A DNA stretch of 64,000 nucleotides. It comes from Adenophora triphylla var. japonica (lineage: Eukaryota > Streptophyta > Magnoliopsida > Asterales > Campanulaceae). Position numbers and translations under genes: made by a program. Position 1 is the first letter of the stretch, and every line of letters begins with the position of its first letter. The notes below the pieces were generated by a model. That model saw only the letters and a list, made by a program, of their open reading frames with translations, had not been told where the DNA came from and did no database searches. Below, piece by piece: positions 10,707 through 23,460 of the stretch. Location of the stretch: assembly GCA_022495995.1 (NCBI GenBank), contig JAFEMH010002446.1, forward strand, positions 1 through 64,000. The letters are read 5' to 3'.

Positions 10707-11948
10707 ATGGCATCAAAAAATAATCATCTGTCACTGCGATCTCTCCTCTAGAAGGAGAAGTTGGAAGAGAATGATACAAACTATATGGATTAGATCCGTA
10801 GCGTGAGAATTGTTCTCAGGCAAGAGGAAAAACTGTACGTTCTCGAGGAACCTATTCCACCTGAACCTGCTGCCAATGCTACTAGGGCAGTGAAGGACCA
10901 ATATCTGAAGCACAAGCGTGATTCTACTGATGTTGGTTGCCTCATGCTCTCCGCCATGTGCAAGAACCTTGAGAAGGATCTTGAGCACTTGGGGGTAGTT
11001 GATCTAAACAATCGACTGATGGAAATGTTCCAAGTACAAGCTAGGCAAGAAAGGTACAACACAGTTAAGGTCTTGACCTCATGCAAGATGAGTGAAGGAC
11101 AAGCTATTGGTCCCCATGCTCTTAAGTTGAAGGGCCACATTGAGCATCTTGAAAGGCTCGGTTTTCCAATTAGCCAAGAGTTGGCTACCGACATAATATT
11201 GAATTCATTGCCCAAAAGTTTTAGTAATTTCATAATGCACTTTAACATGGGAGGCATGAATAAAAACCTTTCCGAGTTAGTTCAAATGTTGAACACTGCG
11301 GAAACCAATATTGTCGAGAAGAAAATCGACCAAGTGCTAATGGTTAACAAGGGGAAAGGTTTCAAGGGTAAGGGAAAGGCAAAAGTTGCTAATCCTAAGG
11401 CAAATGTTGCCAAACCCAAAGAGGCTGCCAAGCCTAAAGAGGCTAAGCCCAAGTCCCAAGAGGACGCAGTCTGCTTCCATTGCAATGAGATTGGACATTG
11501 GAGGAGAAACTGCATAAAATACAAGAAAGCACTGAAGAAGAGCAAAGGAGTTGCTTCGACTTCAGGTATCTTTGTTATAGATATATTCCTATCTACTTCT
11601 AGTTCTTGGATATTGGATACCGGATGTGAAACTCACATTTGTTTAAATGTGCAGGGTCTAAAGAACAGAAGGATACTTGAAGAGGGTGAAGTGGACCTAC
11701 GTGTGGGGAATGGAGCAAGAGTTGCTGCATTAGCCGTAGGAACTTATGAAGTTACTTTACCTAGTGGACTAATACTTGTTTTGAACAATTGTTATTACGT
11801 TCCAGCTTTAAGTAGGAATATTATTTCGATTTCATGTTTGGATAATGAAGGTTTTAATTTTCTTATATGTGATAAGAAGTTTTCCATTTACAAGAGTGAT
11901 ATGCATTATTGTGCTATTTGTTTCATTCAATGGCCTTTATATCCTTGA
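10707..11948 (+). pseudogene. gag and aspartic protease (copia element)
   Basis: ATG at 10707 (MASKNNHLSL) starts the frame. Two TAG codons (10749-10751, 10791-10793) interrupt it early, and it is then open to 11948. Gag (UBN2-like, 'KLYVLEEPIP' onward) is followed by a Lys/Ala/Pro-rich linker and one zinc knuckle, CFHCNEIGHWRRNC, near 11472-11513. The protease has its active site in WILDTGCETH (about 11608-11637) and continues to the LSRNIIS signature at 11810-11830. The frame is lost near 11905-11925, where the correct continuation moves to another frame. The second TAG probably replaced a Trp codon; this is inference from related proteins. Confidence 0.8.
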
Positions 11949-13014
11949 TGTTGAAAATCGTGATAATGATGTCTATAACATTAACAAGAAATCTAAACCC
12001 AATGATGTAAACCACACTTACTTATGGCATTGTCGTCTTGGCCATATAAATGAGAAACGCATTTCTAAACTCCACAAAGATGGATTTTTAGACTCATATA
12101 ATTATGAATCATATGAGACATGCGAATCTTGTTTACTTGGCAAGATGATGACCAAGGACCCATTCACCAAAACTGGTGAAAGGGCGGGCGACTTATTATG
12201 ACTCATACATACCGATGTATGTGGGCCTATGAGTAGCGATGCTAGGGGAGGATTTCGGTACTTCATAACATTCACTGATGATTATAGTAGATTTGGATAT
12301 GTTTATCTAATGAAACATAAAAGTGAATCATTTGAGATTTTTCGAATATTTCAAAATGAGCTGCAAAACCAACTTGGCAAAACTATTAAAGTACTTTGAT
12401 CCGATCGAGGTGGTGAATATTTGAGCCAAGAATTTGACAGTCATCTTAAGAGTTATGGAATCGTTTCAGAAATCTCTCCACCCGGAACACCACAATGGAA
12501 TGGTGTGTCTGAGAGGAGGAATAGAACTTTGTTAGACATGGTTCGTTCTATGATGAGTCAAGTTGAGCTTTCTTTATCCTTTTGGGGACATGCACTAGAA
12601 ACTGCTGCTTTCACTATAAACAGAGTTCCTACCAAATCGGTTCAAAAGACCCCATATGAGATGTGGCATGGAAGAAAACCTAGTTTGTCTTTCATGAAGA
12701 TTTGGGGTTGCGATGCATATGTCAAGAAGTTAACTTCTGACAAGCTAGCACCTAAGTCTGATAAACGTGTTTTCGTGGGTTATCCTAAGGAAACCAAAGG
12801 ATACTATTTCTACAACCAAAACGAGAACAAAGCGTTTGTTGCTCGAAATGGTACTTTCTTAGAAAAGGAGTTTCTTCGCAAAGGAACCAGTGGGAGTAAA
12901 ATAGATCTCGAAGAAATTCGAGAACCCGAAAACAACATTGAACCTATGGTAGAGACTGAACCAAGTTCACAAGTAGTTGTGGAACCGGTTCAAGATGCAC
13001 AAGTTCTTCGTTGA
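11845..13014 (+). pseudogene. Integrase (copia element)
   Basis: The frame resumes after the gag-PR frameshift. The GAG-pre-integrase/HHCC zinc finger spans roughly 12025-12150 (HCRLGHINEKR, CESCLLGKM). The catalytic core has HTDVCGP (first Asp), SDRGGEYL (second Asp) and NGVSERRNRT (Glu), all present. TGA codons at 12199-12201, 12398-12400 and 13012-13014 interrupt one reading frame. The C-terminal GKKP-like part (GRKPSLSFMKIWGCDAYVK) is at about 12670-12730. Catalytic residues are intact but the product would be truncated. Confidence 0.85.
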
Positions 13015-14673
13015 AGTGGTAGGTCACGATTCGAACTCGAGAGATATGGATTTCTCGTTACGGAAAGTGATGAAGTTGAGTTAATCGAAAATGATGAACC
13101 TACTTGCTATCAAGAGGCGATGTCCGCTCCTGATTCGGAAAAATGGCAAAAAGCCATGAAGTCCGAGTTACAATCCATGGCTGATAATCAAGTTTGGAAT
13201 TTGATTGATCCACCCGAAGGTGTAAAAACCATAGGGTGCAAATGGGTCTTCAAGAAGAAGACCGACATGGATGGGAAGGTGCACACCTATAAGGCTAGGC
13301 TTGTAGCTAAGGGATATAAGCAGATTCATGGCATCGACTATGATGAAACCTTTTCGCCTGTAGCTATGCTTAAGTCTATTAAAATTTTAATTGCCATAGC
13401 CGCATATTATGACTATGAGATATGGCAAATGGATGTCAAAACAACTTTCCTTAATGGGAAGTTACTTGAGGATGTATACATGATACAACCTGAAGGTTTT
13501 ATCAGTCCAGAAAATTCTAACAAGGTGTGTAAGTTGCAGAAATCCATTTATGGATTGAAGCAAGCTTCTAGGAGTTGGAATCTACGTTTTGATGAAGCAA
13601 TCAAGGAGTTTGGCTTTATCAAGAACGAAGATGAACCTTGTGTATACAAGAAAATTAGTGGGAGCGTAGCACTATTTTTAGTGTTGTATGTCGACGATAT
13701 CTTACTCATTGGAAATGACATTCCTGCACTACAGAATGTTAAGTCTTGGTTGGGAAAGTGCTTTTCAATAAAAGATATGGGCGAAGCTGCATATATCCTT
13801 GGTATCAAGATCTATAGAGATAGATCAAAGAGGATGATTGGTTTAAGTCAAAGTACTTACATTGACAAGGTTCTTAGAAGATTCCAAATGGAAAATTCTA
13901 AAAGGGGAAACTTGCCAAGGTTGCATGGTATATCTCTTAGCAAGAATCAAATTCCTAAGACTAATGATGAGCGAAAGAGAATGAATGGTATTCCATATGC
14001 TTCGGCAATTGGGTCTATCATGTATGCTATGTTATGTACTAGACCCGACGTTTCGTGTGCTCTAAGCATGACGAGTAGGTACCAATCGGATCCCGGCGAA
14101 CCACATTGGATAGCAGTCAAGAATATCCTCAAGTACATACGAAGAACTAAGGATGTATTCTTGGTCTTTGGAGGAATGAAAGAAGATCTTGTAGTGAAAG
14201 GCGATGCTAGCTTCCAAACCGACAAGGATGATTTCAGCTCGCAATCTGGATTTTTGTTTACGCTGAATGGAGGCACTGTGAGTTGAAAAAGTTCCAAGCA
14301 AAGTACCGTCGCTGATTCTACAACCGAAGCTGAGTACTTAGTGGCATCTGATGCATCTAAGGAATCCGTTTGGATCAAAAAGTTCATTAGTGATTTGGAA
14401 GTCGTTCCAAGCATCAGAGATCCTATTGAACTTTACTGTGACAACAATGGTGCCATTGCACAAGCAAAGGAACCAAGGTCACACCAGAGATCCAAACACA
14501 TACTTCGACGTTTTCACATTATCCGAGAGATATGTGAGAGGGAAGATGTAAAGATATGCAGAGTAGACACTAATGACAATGTGGCAGACCCATTAACTAA
14601 GGCTCTCCCGCAAGCTAAGCATGATGGTCATGTTAGGTCCATGGGTATTCGATACATGGGAGAATGGGCCTAG
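13015..14673 (+). pseudogene. Reverse transcriptase and RNase H (copia element)
   Basis: This continues in the integrase frame. RT motifs are in order: [52 protein letters not shown] and LYVDDILLIGND (catalytic DD near 13690-13700). RNase H follows with KGDASFQTDKDDF, where two residues usual before the Asp are absent. Then come STTEAEYLVASDAS, ELYCDNNGAIA and the ADPLTKALP end; the natural TAG is at 14671. One nonsense TGA at 14284-14286, probably a former Trp, splits RNase H. This is the best preserved coding block of the element. Confidence 0.88.
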
Positions 14674-14676
14674 TGC

Positions 14677-14687
14677 AAGTGGGAGAC
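14677..14687 (+). promoter_or_regulatory. Polypurine tract of the copia element
   Basis: AAGTGGGAGAC directly before the LTR start TGTTAGTG, three bases after the pol stop codon. Confidence 0.75.
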
Positions 14688-16044
14688 TGTTAGTGTTATG
14701 CCCTAGGCCTATGTTTGATAGACTTATGTGTTGACATTATTTATTATTATATGAGATGTTTATCAATTGATTATTATATATGTTTTGTATATTTGTTTAT
14801 AATAATCTCCGTCCCTAATTATTAAGAGAATAATTTGTATAAATGTTAATGGATAATCATATGATGATTATATGCATAGAGATGCACATCAAATTTATGG
14901 GTACTTGTTAGAGAACAAGTGACTGGACTTGACCCGCATGAGATTTATGTCATGGTCAAATGTCATAATTAAATCTCATAAGGTTACTTCATTTAGTCCC
15001 TAGACCTGAGATTATCATGACCTTACATATGATGAAAGTCATGTTTAATTTTAGTCAAACGATATCTTAACACGATATTTATAAAGGCTAATTTTGGCAT
15101 GATCGGATTCATGATGGGAAGGATGATAAGTCAAGATGGAATTTGTCCCTCGAAAGAGAGATGTTTTGCTTGGGCCCCTCGATGAGTGATAATGATGAAA
15201 GTGTATGGCCATACCCCAATACGATTGGATTATCATTATACTCGGAATCGAGAAAGCATTGAACAAAGAAAAGTTGACGAGGACCATGACTTGTGTTCAA
15301 TATAACATCGTGAGACAAAGGGAGAAATGGAAGTGTACCATTGGAAACGTGAACTCTTACGTTGCATTATTTGGGTAGACATAATGGCTTGCTAGAGTCC
15401 GCTTATGTCTTATGAGGGTCGATATGATCGAACTCATTGCCAACATAATGTAATCCTATTGGGTCACACACAACTAGAATGAATTTGATTAAACCGATGG
15501 AAGAATGATTGAGAAAACTCCTCATCAGCCTTGTATAGTCGTGCGACACAACTAGGCCATGTGCCTCGTGTGGTCGTGCGACACAACAAGTCCTAAGGCG
15601 GTTTGATAGAATCCTTTCCTGATTTGATTAGGATTCATATTCTATACTAATGTAGTATAAATATGAACGTCTGTCAACCCTAGAATGTTAGCCGAAATTC
15701 TCAAAAGAAATTCACAATAATATTCTCAATATTATTCCAAGGTTTATAGGATCTAGCAATCTTCTAGAAATTGTTCTTGGATTCATTCAAAGGTGTGGAT
15801 ACCGAAAGAGGGTCTTCGCTCGTTCATCGATCAAGGCCTAGAGTTCAAGCATTCTGAAGAACGAAGTTTGTGATCAAAATCACATTATTAAATCGTTCGA
15901 TAGCTCAAGAACGGAAAGCGTTCAAGGTTGGTAACATCTATCTCATAGGTTTCAATTTAATTGTATAGAACGGATCCTTGGCTCCTTGGGTTTTATGTTT
16001 TTTGATGCTTAATTTCGCTGCGCATGGACCCGTAAAACCCAACA
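14688..16044 (+). repeat. 3' LTR of the copia element, 1357 bp
   Basis: Begins TGTTAGTGTT after the PPT and ends AAACCCAACA, giving complementary TGTT/AACA ends. A TATA box lies at 15656. The three bases CAT after it begin the next sequence block. Confidence 0.8.
15538..15663 (+). promoter_or_regulatory. U3 promoter of the copia LTR: paired palindromes and TATA box
   Basis: TATAAATA at 15656-15663 is a good TATA box. Upstream are two copies of GTCGTGCGAC (15538-15547 and 15573-15582), each with 4-nt arms around TG. The sequence between them is partly self-complementary (AGGC/GCCT), so the pair can form one larger foldback. Confidence 0.6.
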
Positions 16045-16760
16045 CATAGGGCATAAGTGTGATCACATATTGATCACTAGAACTCACACAGTGATGAAGC
16101 AGGGATTATTCAATCACTTTCAAGTCGCTTTATAGTCACATACAGTATGATATGTATGTTACGGTGGAACTCCCACTCGAATGGGCATGTCACACTCTAA
16201 CACCGTACGAATCTTGGTCTAGTTGCCCTTCTGGCATCTAACCTGAGTCCTCAAAAGCTGTCACTCTTCTAGTGCCTCTTAAGGGTCTCACATTCGGACT
16301 TTCCGCATAGGACATTCAAAGTCGTGAACCATAAAACTTTGAATCGACCTACATATAAAGTAGGTCTCATCTTAATCGCATGTTAAGGCGATATGATAAT
16401 GTCATTTGTACACCCCCCCTTAATAACAAGTGTCAAATACATTATTATCTCATCTTGCTCGCTCGCATAGCGACAAGGCGAATCACCCGTGTGAGAGGGC
16501 CAATTCAAGTCCTTTAGACATCTTTTTAATTAAAATGTATACCACATATTAATCACATTCCATACACATAATAAGGGATGAAATAACATGTATTCGATTC
16601 AAACGATAATGAAAATAATAATGTCAACAATGTGTTCTAAAATAATAACTAAAATCCTACATTCCCTTGAATCTTACACAAAGATCAAAAAGTCTCTCCC
16701 AAGAGAGTCTTAATCATAGGGTATGTCGACACATTTTTTGTAGGATCATATTTTAGAACT
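16045..16760. other. Unassigned sequence right of the copia LTR
   Basis: About 700 bp without open frames of 60 codons. Its first bases contain 'agggcataagtgt', which read in reverse (ttatgccct) resemble the start of the preceding LTR. I think it is a decayed LTR or 3' non-coding region of the minus-strand copia remnant to the right, but I cannot delimit it. Confidence 0.3.
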
Positions 16761-19700
16761 ACATTCACTAACACAATAAATAAACTAGTGAAACGACATC
16801 TAATTTAAATGTGATTGATTACGATGCTTGAGATCCAATTTGAATCATTAAGTAGTCAAACTCACAATTAATGACTACTTGACCATTCACATTCTGTTTA
16901 CCATCTAGATGTTACAAGGATCTTTATCAACCATATAGTTTTCTGATAATTAGGGAAATACATTCAAATACTTCTTGCTCAATCAAGAAATAACTACTCC
17001 ACATGAGGAATGTATCTTCTATATTCCTAATCTCTATCAGTGCAACATCTTATATTAAGATCCCCACCTTTGGTAAACAATTCATTAGACTTTTAGTACC
17101 ACATAAGTAGCCAACAACCTAACCACTAACGTATTAGCGGGACCAAGGTCATACTGAAAATGATCTATTGTCCCAATAGCAAAATAAAAGGTCAGGTTGA
17201 GTAAGCTCGAATAGCAAACATCATATTACTAACCACACTTGCTTATGGGTTTCTAGTCATCATTCTCTTCTTATATTTATTCTTTATTATGACATTTATT
17301 TGAATACACACATGTATTCTATTGGAATAATTATGGGTTCTTAAGACGATCATTCTAAAACATTCAATAACCTTCAAAAGGCGAGTCTTCAAAGACAAAT
17401 TAAGAAGTCTCTATAAATAGTTTTAATGATCTTGGCTTCTTGCACACCATGTGCTTCACCCAAGATTTGCATCATAATAGAAGCATAAAGCTACTCTTTA
17501 GTAGAGTCAGTCATCCCCATACCGCTCCTAGCTAGTAAGTAGTGATATCGTCAACAAATGACGAAAGACTAAAATTTATGTTATTGGACTCTTCAACACA
17601 TATATTGATTTCCTTAACCATCACAAAGTTGATTAAAATTATCGTTTGGCCATAACGAACATATAACTATCTAGATTTGAGATCATAAATAGACAGATGA
17701 AGAAACACACATTACGCTTTTGTCCCTTGACTTCTAGCCCTTTGACTAAGTCATGACAATATCCTTATCTAGTCCTCCGCTAAGGAACCGTGTGTAAACA
17801 TCCATCTACAATAAATTCATCAATCACTACACTTCTTGCTAAGACAAGGTAAACAGAGACAAACCATTAGGAAGAATGTCTCTTCAAATTCAATTCTTAT
17901 TTTTAGATTTCATTACTATGCATAGACATTCACTTTCAGATACACATTTGCTTCTTTTGTAGAGTGACATACTCCCACTGGAATAAAGCACCCACTAGAA
18001 CAAATATCATTTCGACTCTCGCAGGTGATCACAACTGATTAAGTAGAGACAATTCCCCACCTTCGCCTAGAGAAGTCAAAAAGGTCATGCAATTCTATTT
18101 TAGTCATTAATTACAACAAGTTATCTACCATACATAATATAACCCTTATGAAATCACACATGCCTTCTTTAGAGAAATATTTCCAAACATGATTGGAAGT
18201 ATTGTATAAAACTTGTGATAACTAAGAGGTATAGATACTCCAATTGAGCTTCTGACCTTCCATAACTCTCAAGAGTTACTGACTTGTAAGACATTAAGTT
18301 TAGGATGAAGTTGCAATCAATTTCTCAAACAGAATTGAGAAAATTACATTAACATCTACCTTATTATTTGAAGCATCATATGAGTACTTATCTTTGCAAC
18401 ACCATTTTGTTGCGAAGAAAAATAATCATCAACTACACATGTATCACATATTTTCTCACACAATTCTACAACTGATCAAATAAATATACATAAAAATGAT
18501 ATGTCATAAGATCACTTAGACTCTTATCATTTTCATTCTCAATCATTGTTAAAAAATGCTTAAACAAATCAAGCGTTTAATAACTATGAGTTTAAAAGTA
18601 AACATAAATATCTCATGTATATTTATCGATAAAGTAAGAAAATATGATATACGATAACATGTCTTAACTTTCAAAGGTTCACATTTGTCCGAATGAATTA
18701 AGGATTATGTTAATCTAATTGTCTTACGATAAAGACATTTTGACATCTATTTGTCAAATAAGAATATACATTTATAGGTCGATATTTAGAAAAACTCCTA
18801 ATAAACATACTTTAAATATCTCCCCACCTATCCCAATAAAGTCTAATTCTAGCAATATCTAAACTCATAAGAATCAACAGTCATATAAGAATAAATATAT
18901 ACGAGAAATATATTAAAAACTAATTTTAACATAATTTGGTTGACTAACATTCATAACCCAATAGAACTACAATTTTCAATGGAATTGTCTAAAAAACTAC
19001 CACTAAGGTCAAATTCCATTATAGCTCAAGCACGTTAATTACGTAGACAGCAGATCATATCATGTTCTAGGCACATAGAATACATTATATAAAATCAATA
19101 TGCGTACACTCTGCAACTGAAGTCAACACAAGTCAACTCCTTTGATTTCATGATAATATAGTCTTTCCAGGGAAAGTCTCTTCTAGTACCTCTAATAACA
19201 CAAAAATAATCTACAAATCCTACTTAAACTTTCAACATTTATTCGATTGTGATTAAACCTACTATCCACATTAGAGAGTTTCAACATCAATTCACGAGAA
19301 CAAACATCATTTGAGAAATTTAGGATCTTATGAAACTTTCGTCAACTTAAGACAAATCTGACTCACTTATGATATCATAAGTGTAAGAATTGTTGCTCTA
19401 GCTACTTTCATATATTCTTGTGGTACTTAATGATCTGTTATCTTTTATGATTGTCTCTTGCATTTCAGCCCTCATGACTTATGCAAACCTCTAAGGGAGA
19501 TATCATAAAAGTATAAGGTATGCACTCATTGCACAACTTTGTTCATCACGCTCTATCTCAGTTACCTTATTCTGAGAAAAAATCTAATAAAAGTTCAATT
19601 TGAGACGTATGAGTCATAACGATAACTGTCACAAGGTACTCCACAAGTCTAGTAGTCAACGAATGACCACTTTATACTTATTGATTATTAGATGAGACAT

Positions 19701-21497
19701 CCCCTAAGGATTTAATTCATGAGTCTTTCCCAACATCCAATGAAGCTGTTCATCATTGAATTGTCTCTTATCTTTAATTAAGTATTTGAACTTTAACACA
19801 CATGGTACTTATCCATTTAGAAGATGTATTGCCTAGCAAACTAGGTTGATCATTATAACACATTTCCTAATTTATTAGGCAGGTCGTGAACTGCGAAATA
19901 AATTGGATTGATTTACATGCTTCTCAACAGTCAATACTATTAAGCGTGCACATGTATCACATGACAATTTTATTAGGTAGGGCACTATTACACAATTATG
20001 AATTAAGTCATCACAGTTTCCATTTTTCATCTATCTCTAGCTCATATAACTAGAGAATAATTCTTAGGCTACTCACATTTATAGGTACTGCTTCACTATT
20101 TACAAGTTGCATAAGGTGACATTAAGCATACATAATAGTTCACTTTTTGTTCTAAAAACTCAATCCAAAAATATAATCTCATTTAACATGACGAGAAGGA
20201 AAATCTGCGAGGCTCGTAATCACGACCCGCGCATGAAAAATGTTAAAATATTTATGGATTAATATTTGAACAAAAATAAAACAAGATAAAACGAATTTAT
20301 CATTTAGGTTTCAATCTAAAATAATTTCAACATGTTCAAAAAAATTTCACCGGGTCTCGTGTAGTCCCGATATAGTTTTCATGCAAATTTATTTGTGAAA
20401 ATATCTCATAAAATGACATTTAAAGCACATAAATATTTTAGATAAGCCAAAAAATCTGAAAAAAAATCAGAACAGTGCAATATCATGCAATTAAACAACA
20501 GAAAAATTTTCATAATTTTCTGATTAATATTTTCTAGTCTGATAAATAAATTTCACATAAAAGCACATACAAAAATACAGAAAATAGATTTCTATTTATC
20601 ATAAATTCATAGAAAAATTTAATAATCTTTATAAAACTATTATAAACATACAAAAATATATCATAATTTTCTGAATAGAAAAATTATTTTTCTTGAATTT
20701 ATCATGCAACGGAATACTCAAAAATTCATAAAATATATTTTATTCATAAACAAATTATGACAAATTTCTCAGCATGTTATGACGGTATATTAAACACACA
20801 GTAAAAATTTCAAAATTTTCTTGGCCGAATTCTATTATTATTCAGATTAGAACATTAATTAAATTCAGAAAATATTTATAATAATCAAGTTAATATTTAT
20901 GAACGGACCAAGTTGACCTTTTACATGTGTACTACACAATCTGACCAACAAGCAGGACCTTTTTGCAATTTTTGTTTACGACTATGATCTGAGTCATCTG
21001 ACCCACGCGCCATGCATTCAGATTAATTGGCCAAGCGTGTGGTCCGTTACGGTTCATCGTCTCCAAAATTAAAATAGGGTTTTAGCAATCGTGTTTCGCC
21101 GACCCAACTTAAGAATATCATAACTCTTTCAGTTTTAGTCCAAATTAAACAATTAAACAGTTTATGGAAATATCTCATGGAGTAGAACAAAACTTATGTT
21201 AACACTTTTATCAGATCTGATTTAACATCATCAAAAACAGCCATGAACATTCGAAAAAAAACTCACAAAATTCGAAAATTTAAATTGTAATTACTCCAAA
21301 TTGACTCGGCCATATACAACGATTTTCGAATATGTTGTTCTAGATATTAAGAGCTACGTAGGCATATATGATTCACAGAAAACGGATCAAAAATTGGACA
21401 TCAAATTATCAAACCCACTTGGTTCGTATTTTGACCTAAAAACACAAAAATGAAAATTATGTAATTTAATCCGTTTAATGGTGAGCACAAAAAAATT

Positions 21498-21510
21498 GGC
21501 TCTGATACCA
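21498..21510 (-). promoter_or_regulatory. Primer-binding site (initiator tRNA-Met) of decayed copia element
   Basis: GGCTCTGATACCA on the plus strand reads TGGTATCAGAGCC on the element strand, the standard plant Ty1/copia PBS. Confidence 0.85.
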
Positions 21511-21511
21511 A

Positions 21512-21915
21512 TGAAGGACTAATAACAATAGTGGGTACAACGAATTACCTCATTAGCGACTAGTCCAAATTGCATTTGCGGAAGACTTTATGCTTGTGCT
21601 ACGAACCCATGAACGATTGTTCCTGCAATCACCATGTTTCTCTCATCGAGCCGATACCACAAAGTCGGGCATCTAGCTATGATTCCACTCTCATCTTCCA
21701 AGGCTCTCGATGGTAGCCTAGAGACAGTATTTTGGCTGAGATCTATATGGTTTGTTGTTGTGTATATTTTAGTATACAAAAGCCTAAAATATATAGTAGA
21801 TGATAGTACCGAGTTACAGTCCCATATGGATTGTATCTCATCATCTTATCCAACTACTAGTCTTATCCCATGTTGAATATATCATACTGGGACTAAAAGA
21901 CTTAAGAGTCCAACA
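21512..21915 (-). repeat. 5' LTR of decayed copia element, about 404 bp
   Basis: Starts TGAAGGACTA next to the PBS and ends AGAGTCCAACA; the element strand starts TGTTGGACTCTT, a form common for short copia LTRs. The right limit is chosen by this TG..CA logic only. Confidence 0.5.
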
Positions 21916-22540
21916 ATTCATGTAAATTATATGTCTTGTTTGGCCGATTGGCAATGTATAATCACTTACTGATTAACTAGAGATTCATTTATGTTCATTT
22001 ATGGTTTCTGGAATCACGCTTTGCTTTCAGTAAGAATGCAGCTGTAACTAGTGTTCAGAATTAACTGAACATTTTCTTAGAACTATTGCCCTTCTTGATG
22101 TGATCTTCTAAAAGAGATTTCGGCCCAAACTGATATATGAGGCCTAATATAGGGAATGTGGTATGAAAGACTGGGTAACAGGCCCAAAGCAGGAACGAAG
22201 GCGACAAGGCAATTTCTTTTAGCTCAGTGGCGGGAATCGGCGCTGGCTGGAAGCCAGCGAGAATCCCATTGCAACCCATCGTCACCTGAAAATGATATAA
22301 TCCCAATGCTGGAATCCCACACCAAGACGTTTCATGTTAGTTGTGGTTATTGCCTGAGGGTGGCATGTGCAAGCAGCAACATTCTAATAAAAGCCAAAGA
22401 AGTTACGTATGAGCCGCAAAGTCTGTCAATGATCAGTTATCGATTATGAAAAAAGTGGCGTCTCCACTATGAATGATCATGCACAACCAATAGAAAGTTG
22501 ACATGTGGCTAGATGATAATATTTGCGTGAGACATGGGAA
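21916..22540. other. No gene seen; contains a strong inverted repeat
   Basis: No coding or RNA gene recognised. CGCTGGCT-GGA-AGCCAGCG (8-nt perfect arms) lies at about 22233-22251. The block may be U3 of the LTR-like segment that follows. Confidence 0.3.
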
Positions 22541-22830
22541 ACTATATAAACCCTCCTAGAAGGCAAAATTCGGTATGCTCTCTTGTTATACTTCTGGCCA
22601 GTCTCAGTTTGTTAATTATCGTTTCTTGATCATATACTTACTCTCACGCCGGAGGGGATTAGCCGGAGACGCCCCCGACCTAGTTTACGTGAGTTTTGTG
22701 TGTAGGAGACAACCGGAGAAGACGCCGGAGTATTCACCGTTTGGCTACTCAGATCAGGTCCGTGCAGCTATTTTGTGTGGCAGCATCACTTCTCCCACCA
22801 ATAACTTATCCCACCAATACTGAGAAGGAG
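22541..22830 (+). repeat. LTR-like U5 segment E1 (solo or broken LTR)
   Basis: TATA-like ACTATATAAACC near 22541 is followed by 'atacttactctcacgccggagg' and the block to about 22710. The same block recurs diverged at 23875-23950 (E2). These pyrimidine-rich, GCCGG-containing segments ending in TTTGnnnnAGG are typical R-U5 ends of plant Ty3 LTRs. I cannot define the boundaries. Confidence 0.4.
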
Positions 22831-23460
22831 AAAGAGTTCAGTTATGTTAGAAACAAATGACAAGAATAGATAATTGAATAAAGTCATGAATATGATTTCA
22901 CTTGTCAGCTTGATCATTTTGTCACAAGAATCCATCAAAATTACACAGGCTGGCCATCTGGAAAATAAATTATATGCAGGCTAGCTTTCTAAAAGAACCT
23001 TCATACTTAGGATGGCCTTCTAGGAGGGGGAGGGGAGGGGAGGAACTATACGCAAGAGATCTCATAAGCTAAGCAAGTGAAACTCGTAGAAATTAACAAT
23101 GTCCCGAAAGCAAGGGAGCAACTCCCTTGGTGACGTTGAGTCATTAAGTGATGGGATTTGAAGTCTTTCGTGATATGTACACTGATGATGAGGATTTCCC
23201 AGTTGCAGGGAACAAAGTAACAAACTACCCCTTTGAAGATTTTTATAAATATGATGGATATTGAACGGTATAAACCGAGATAAGAACGCGAATTTTAACC
23301 GGGTAAGGTTCAATGGATTGGACCCAAAGTATAATCCATATAAGTCTCAAATACGACAAAGGGAATGGGTTTTCCTTATCTTTGCTCGTCGTGCCTACTC
23401 GTTATTCTCATTATGTCGACATAGCAGATTGTATAATGAGTAAGGCATAGTATTCTTGTA
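22831..23460. other. Unassigned non-coding stretch
   Basis: Mixed sequence without a supported gene; contains a short G-rich run at 23024-23041. Confidence 0.3.

Larger units (their letters stand above)
9583..16044 (+). mobile_element. Ty1/copia retrotransposon, 5' LTR not seen
   Basis: Plus-strand element with leader, gag, protease, integrase, RT, RNase H, PPT and 3' LTR. Domain order PR-IN-RT-RH is Ty1/copia. RT and RNase H segments resemble the Tork/Angela/TAR group, but I cannot fix the lineage. No 5' LTR and no TGGTATCAGAGC primer site precede the leader. Either the 5' end was deleted or Tat-1 inserted in the leader and the 5' LTR lies left of Tat-1, outside the window. At least six nonsense codons and one frameshift interrupt the coding frame. 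Confidence 0.85.
16761..21915 (-). mobile_element. Highly decayed Ty1/copia retrotransposon, minus strand
   Basis: No frame of 60 codons exists here, but landmarks in the right order on the minus strand identify it. The PBS for initiator tRNA-Met is at 21498-21510. An integrase fragment with QQNG (18395-18430) corresponds to the usual QQNGV segment. RT fragments read MDVYTRFLSGGLDKDI (about 17755-17810) and FVDDIT (about 17545-17565), matching the MDV..FL.G.L and YVDD motifs. Very high A+T suggests long decay, probably through methylated-C deamination. The left LTR was not found. Confidence 0.65.
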
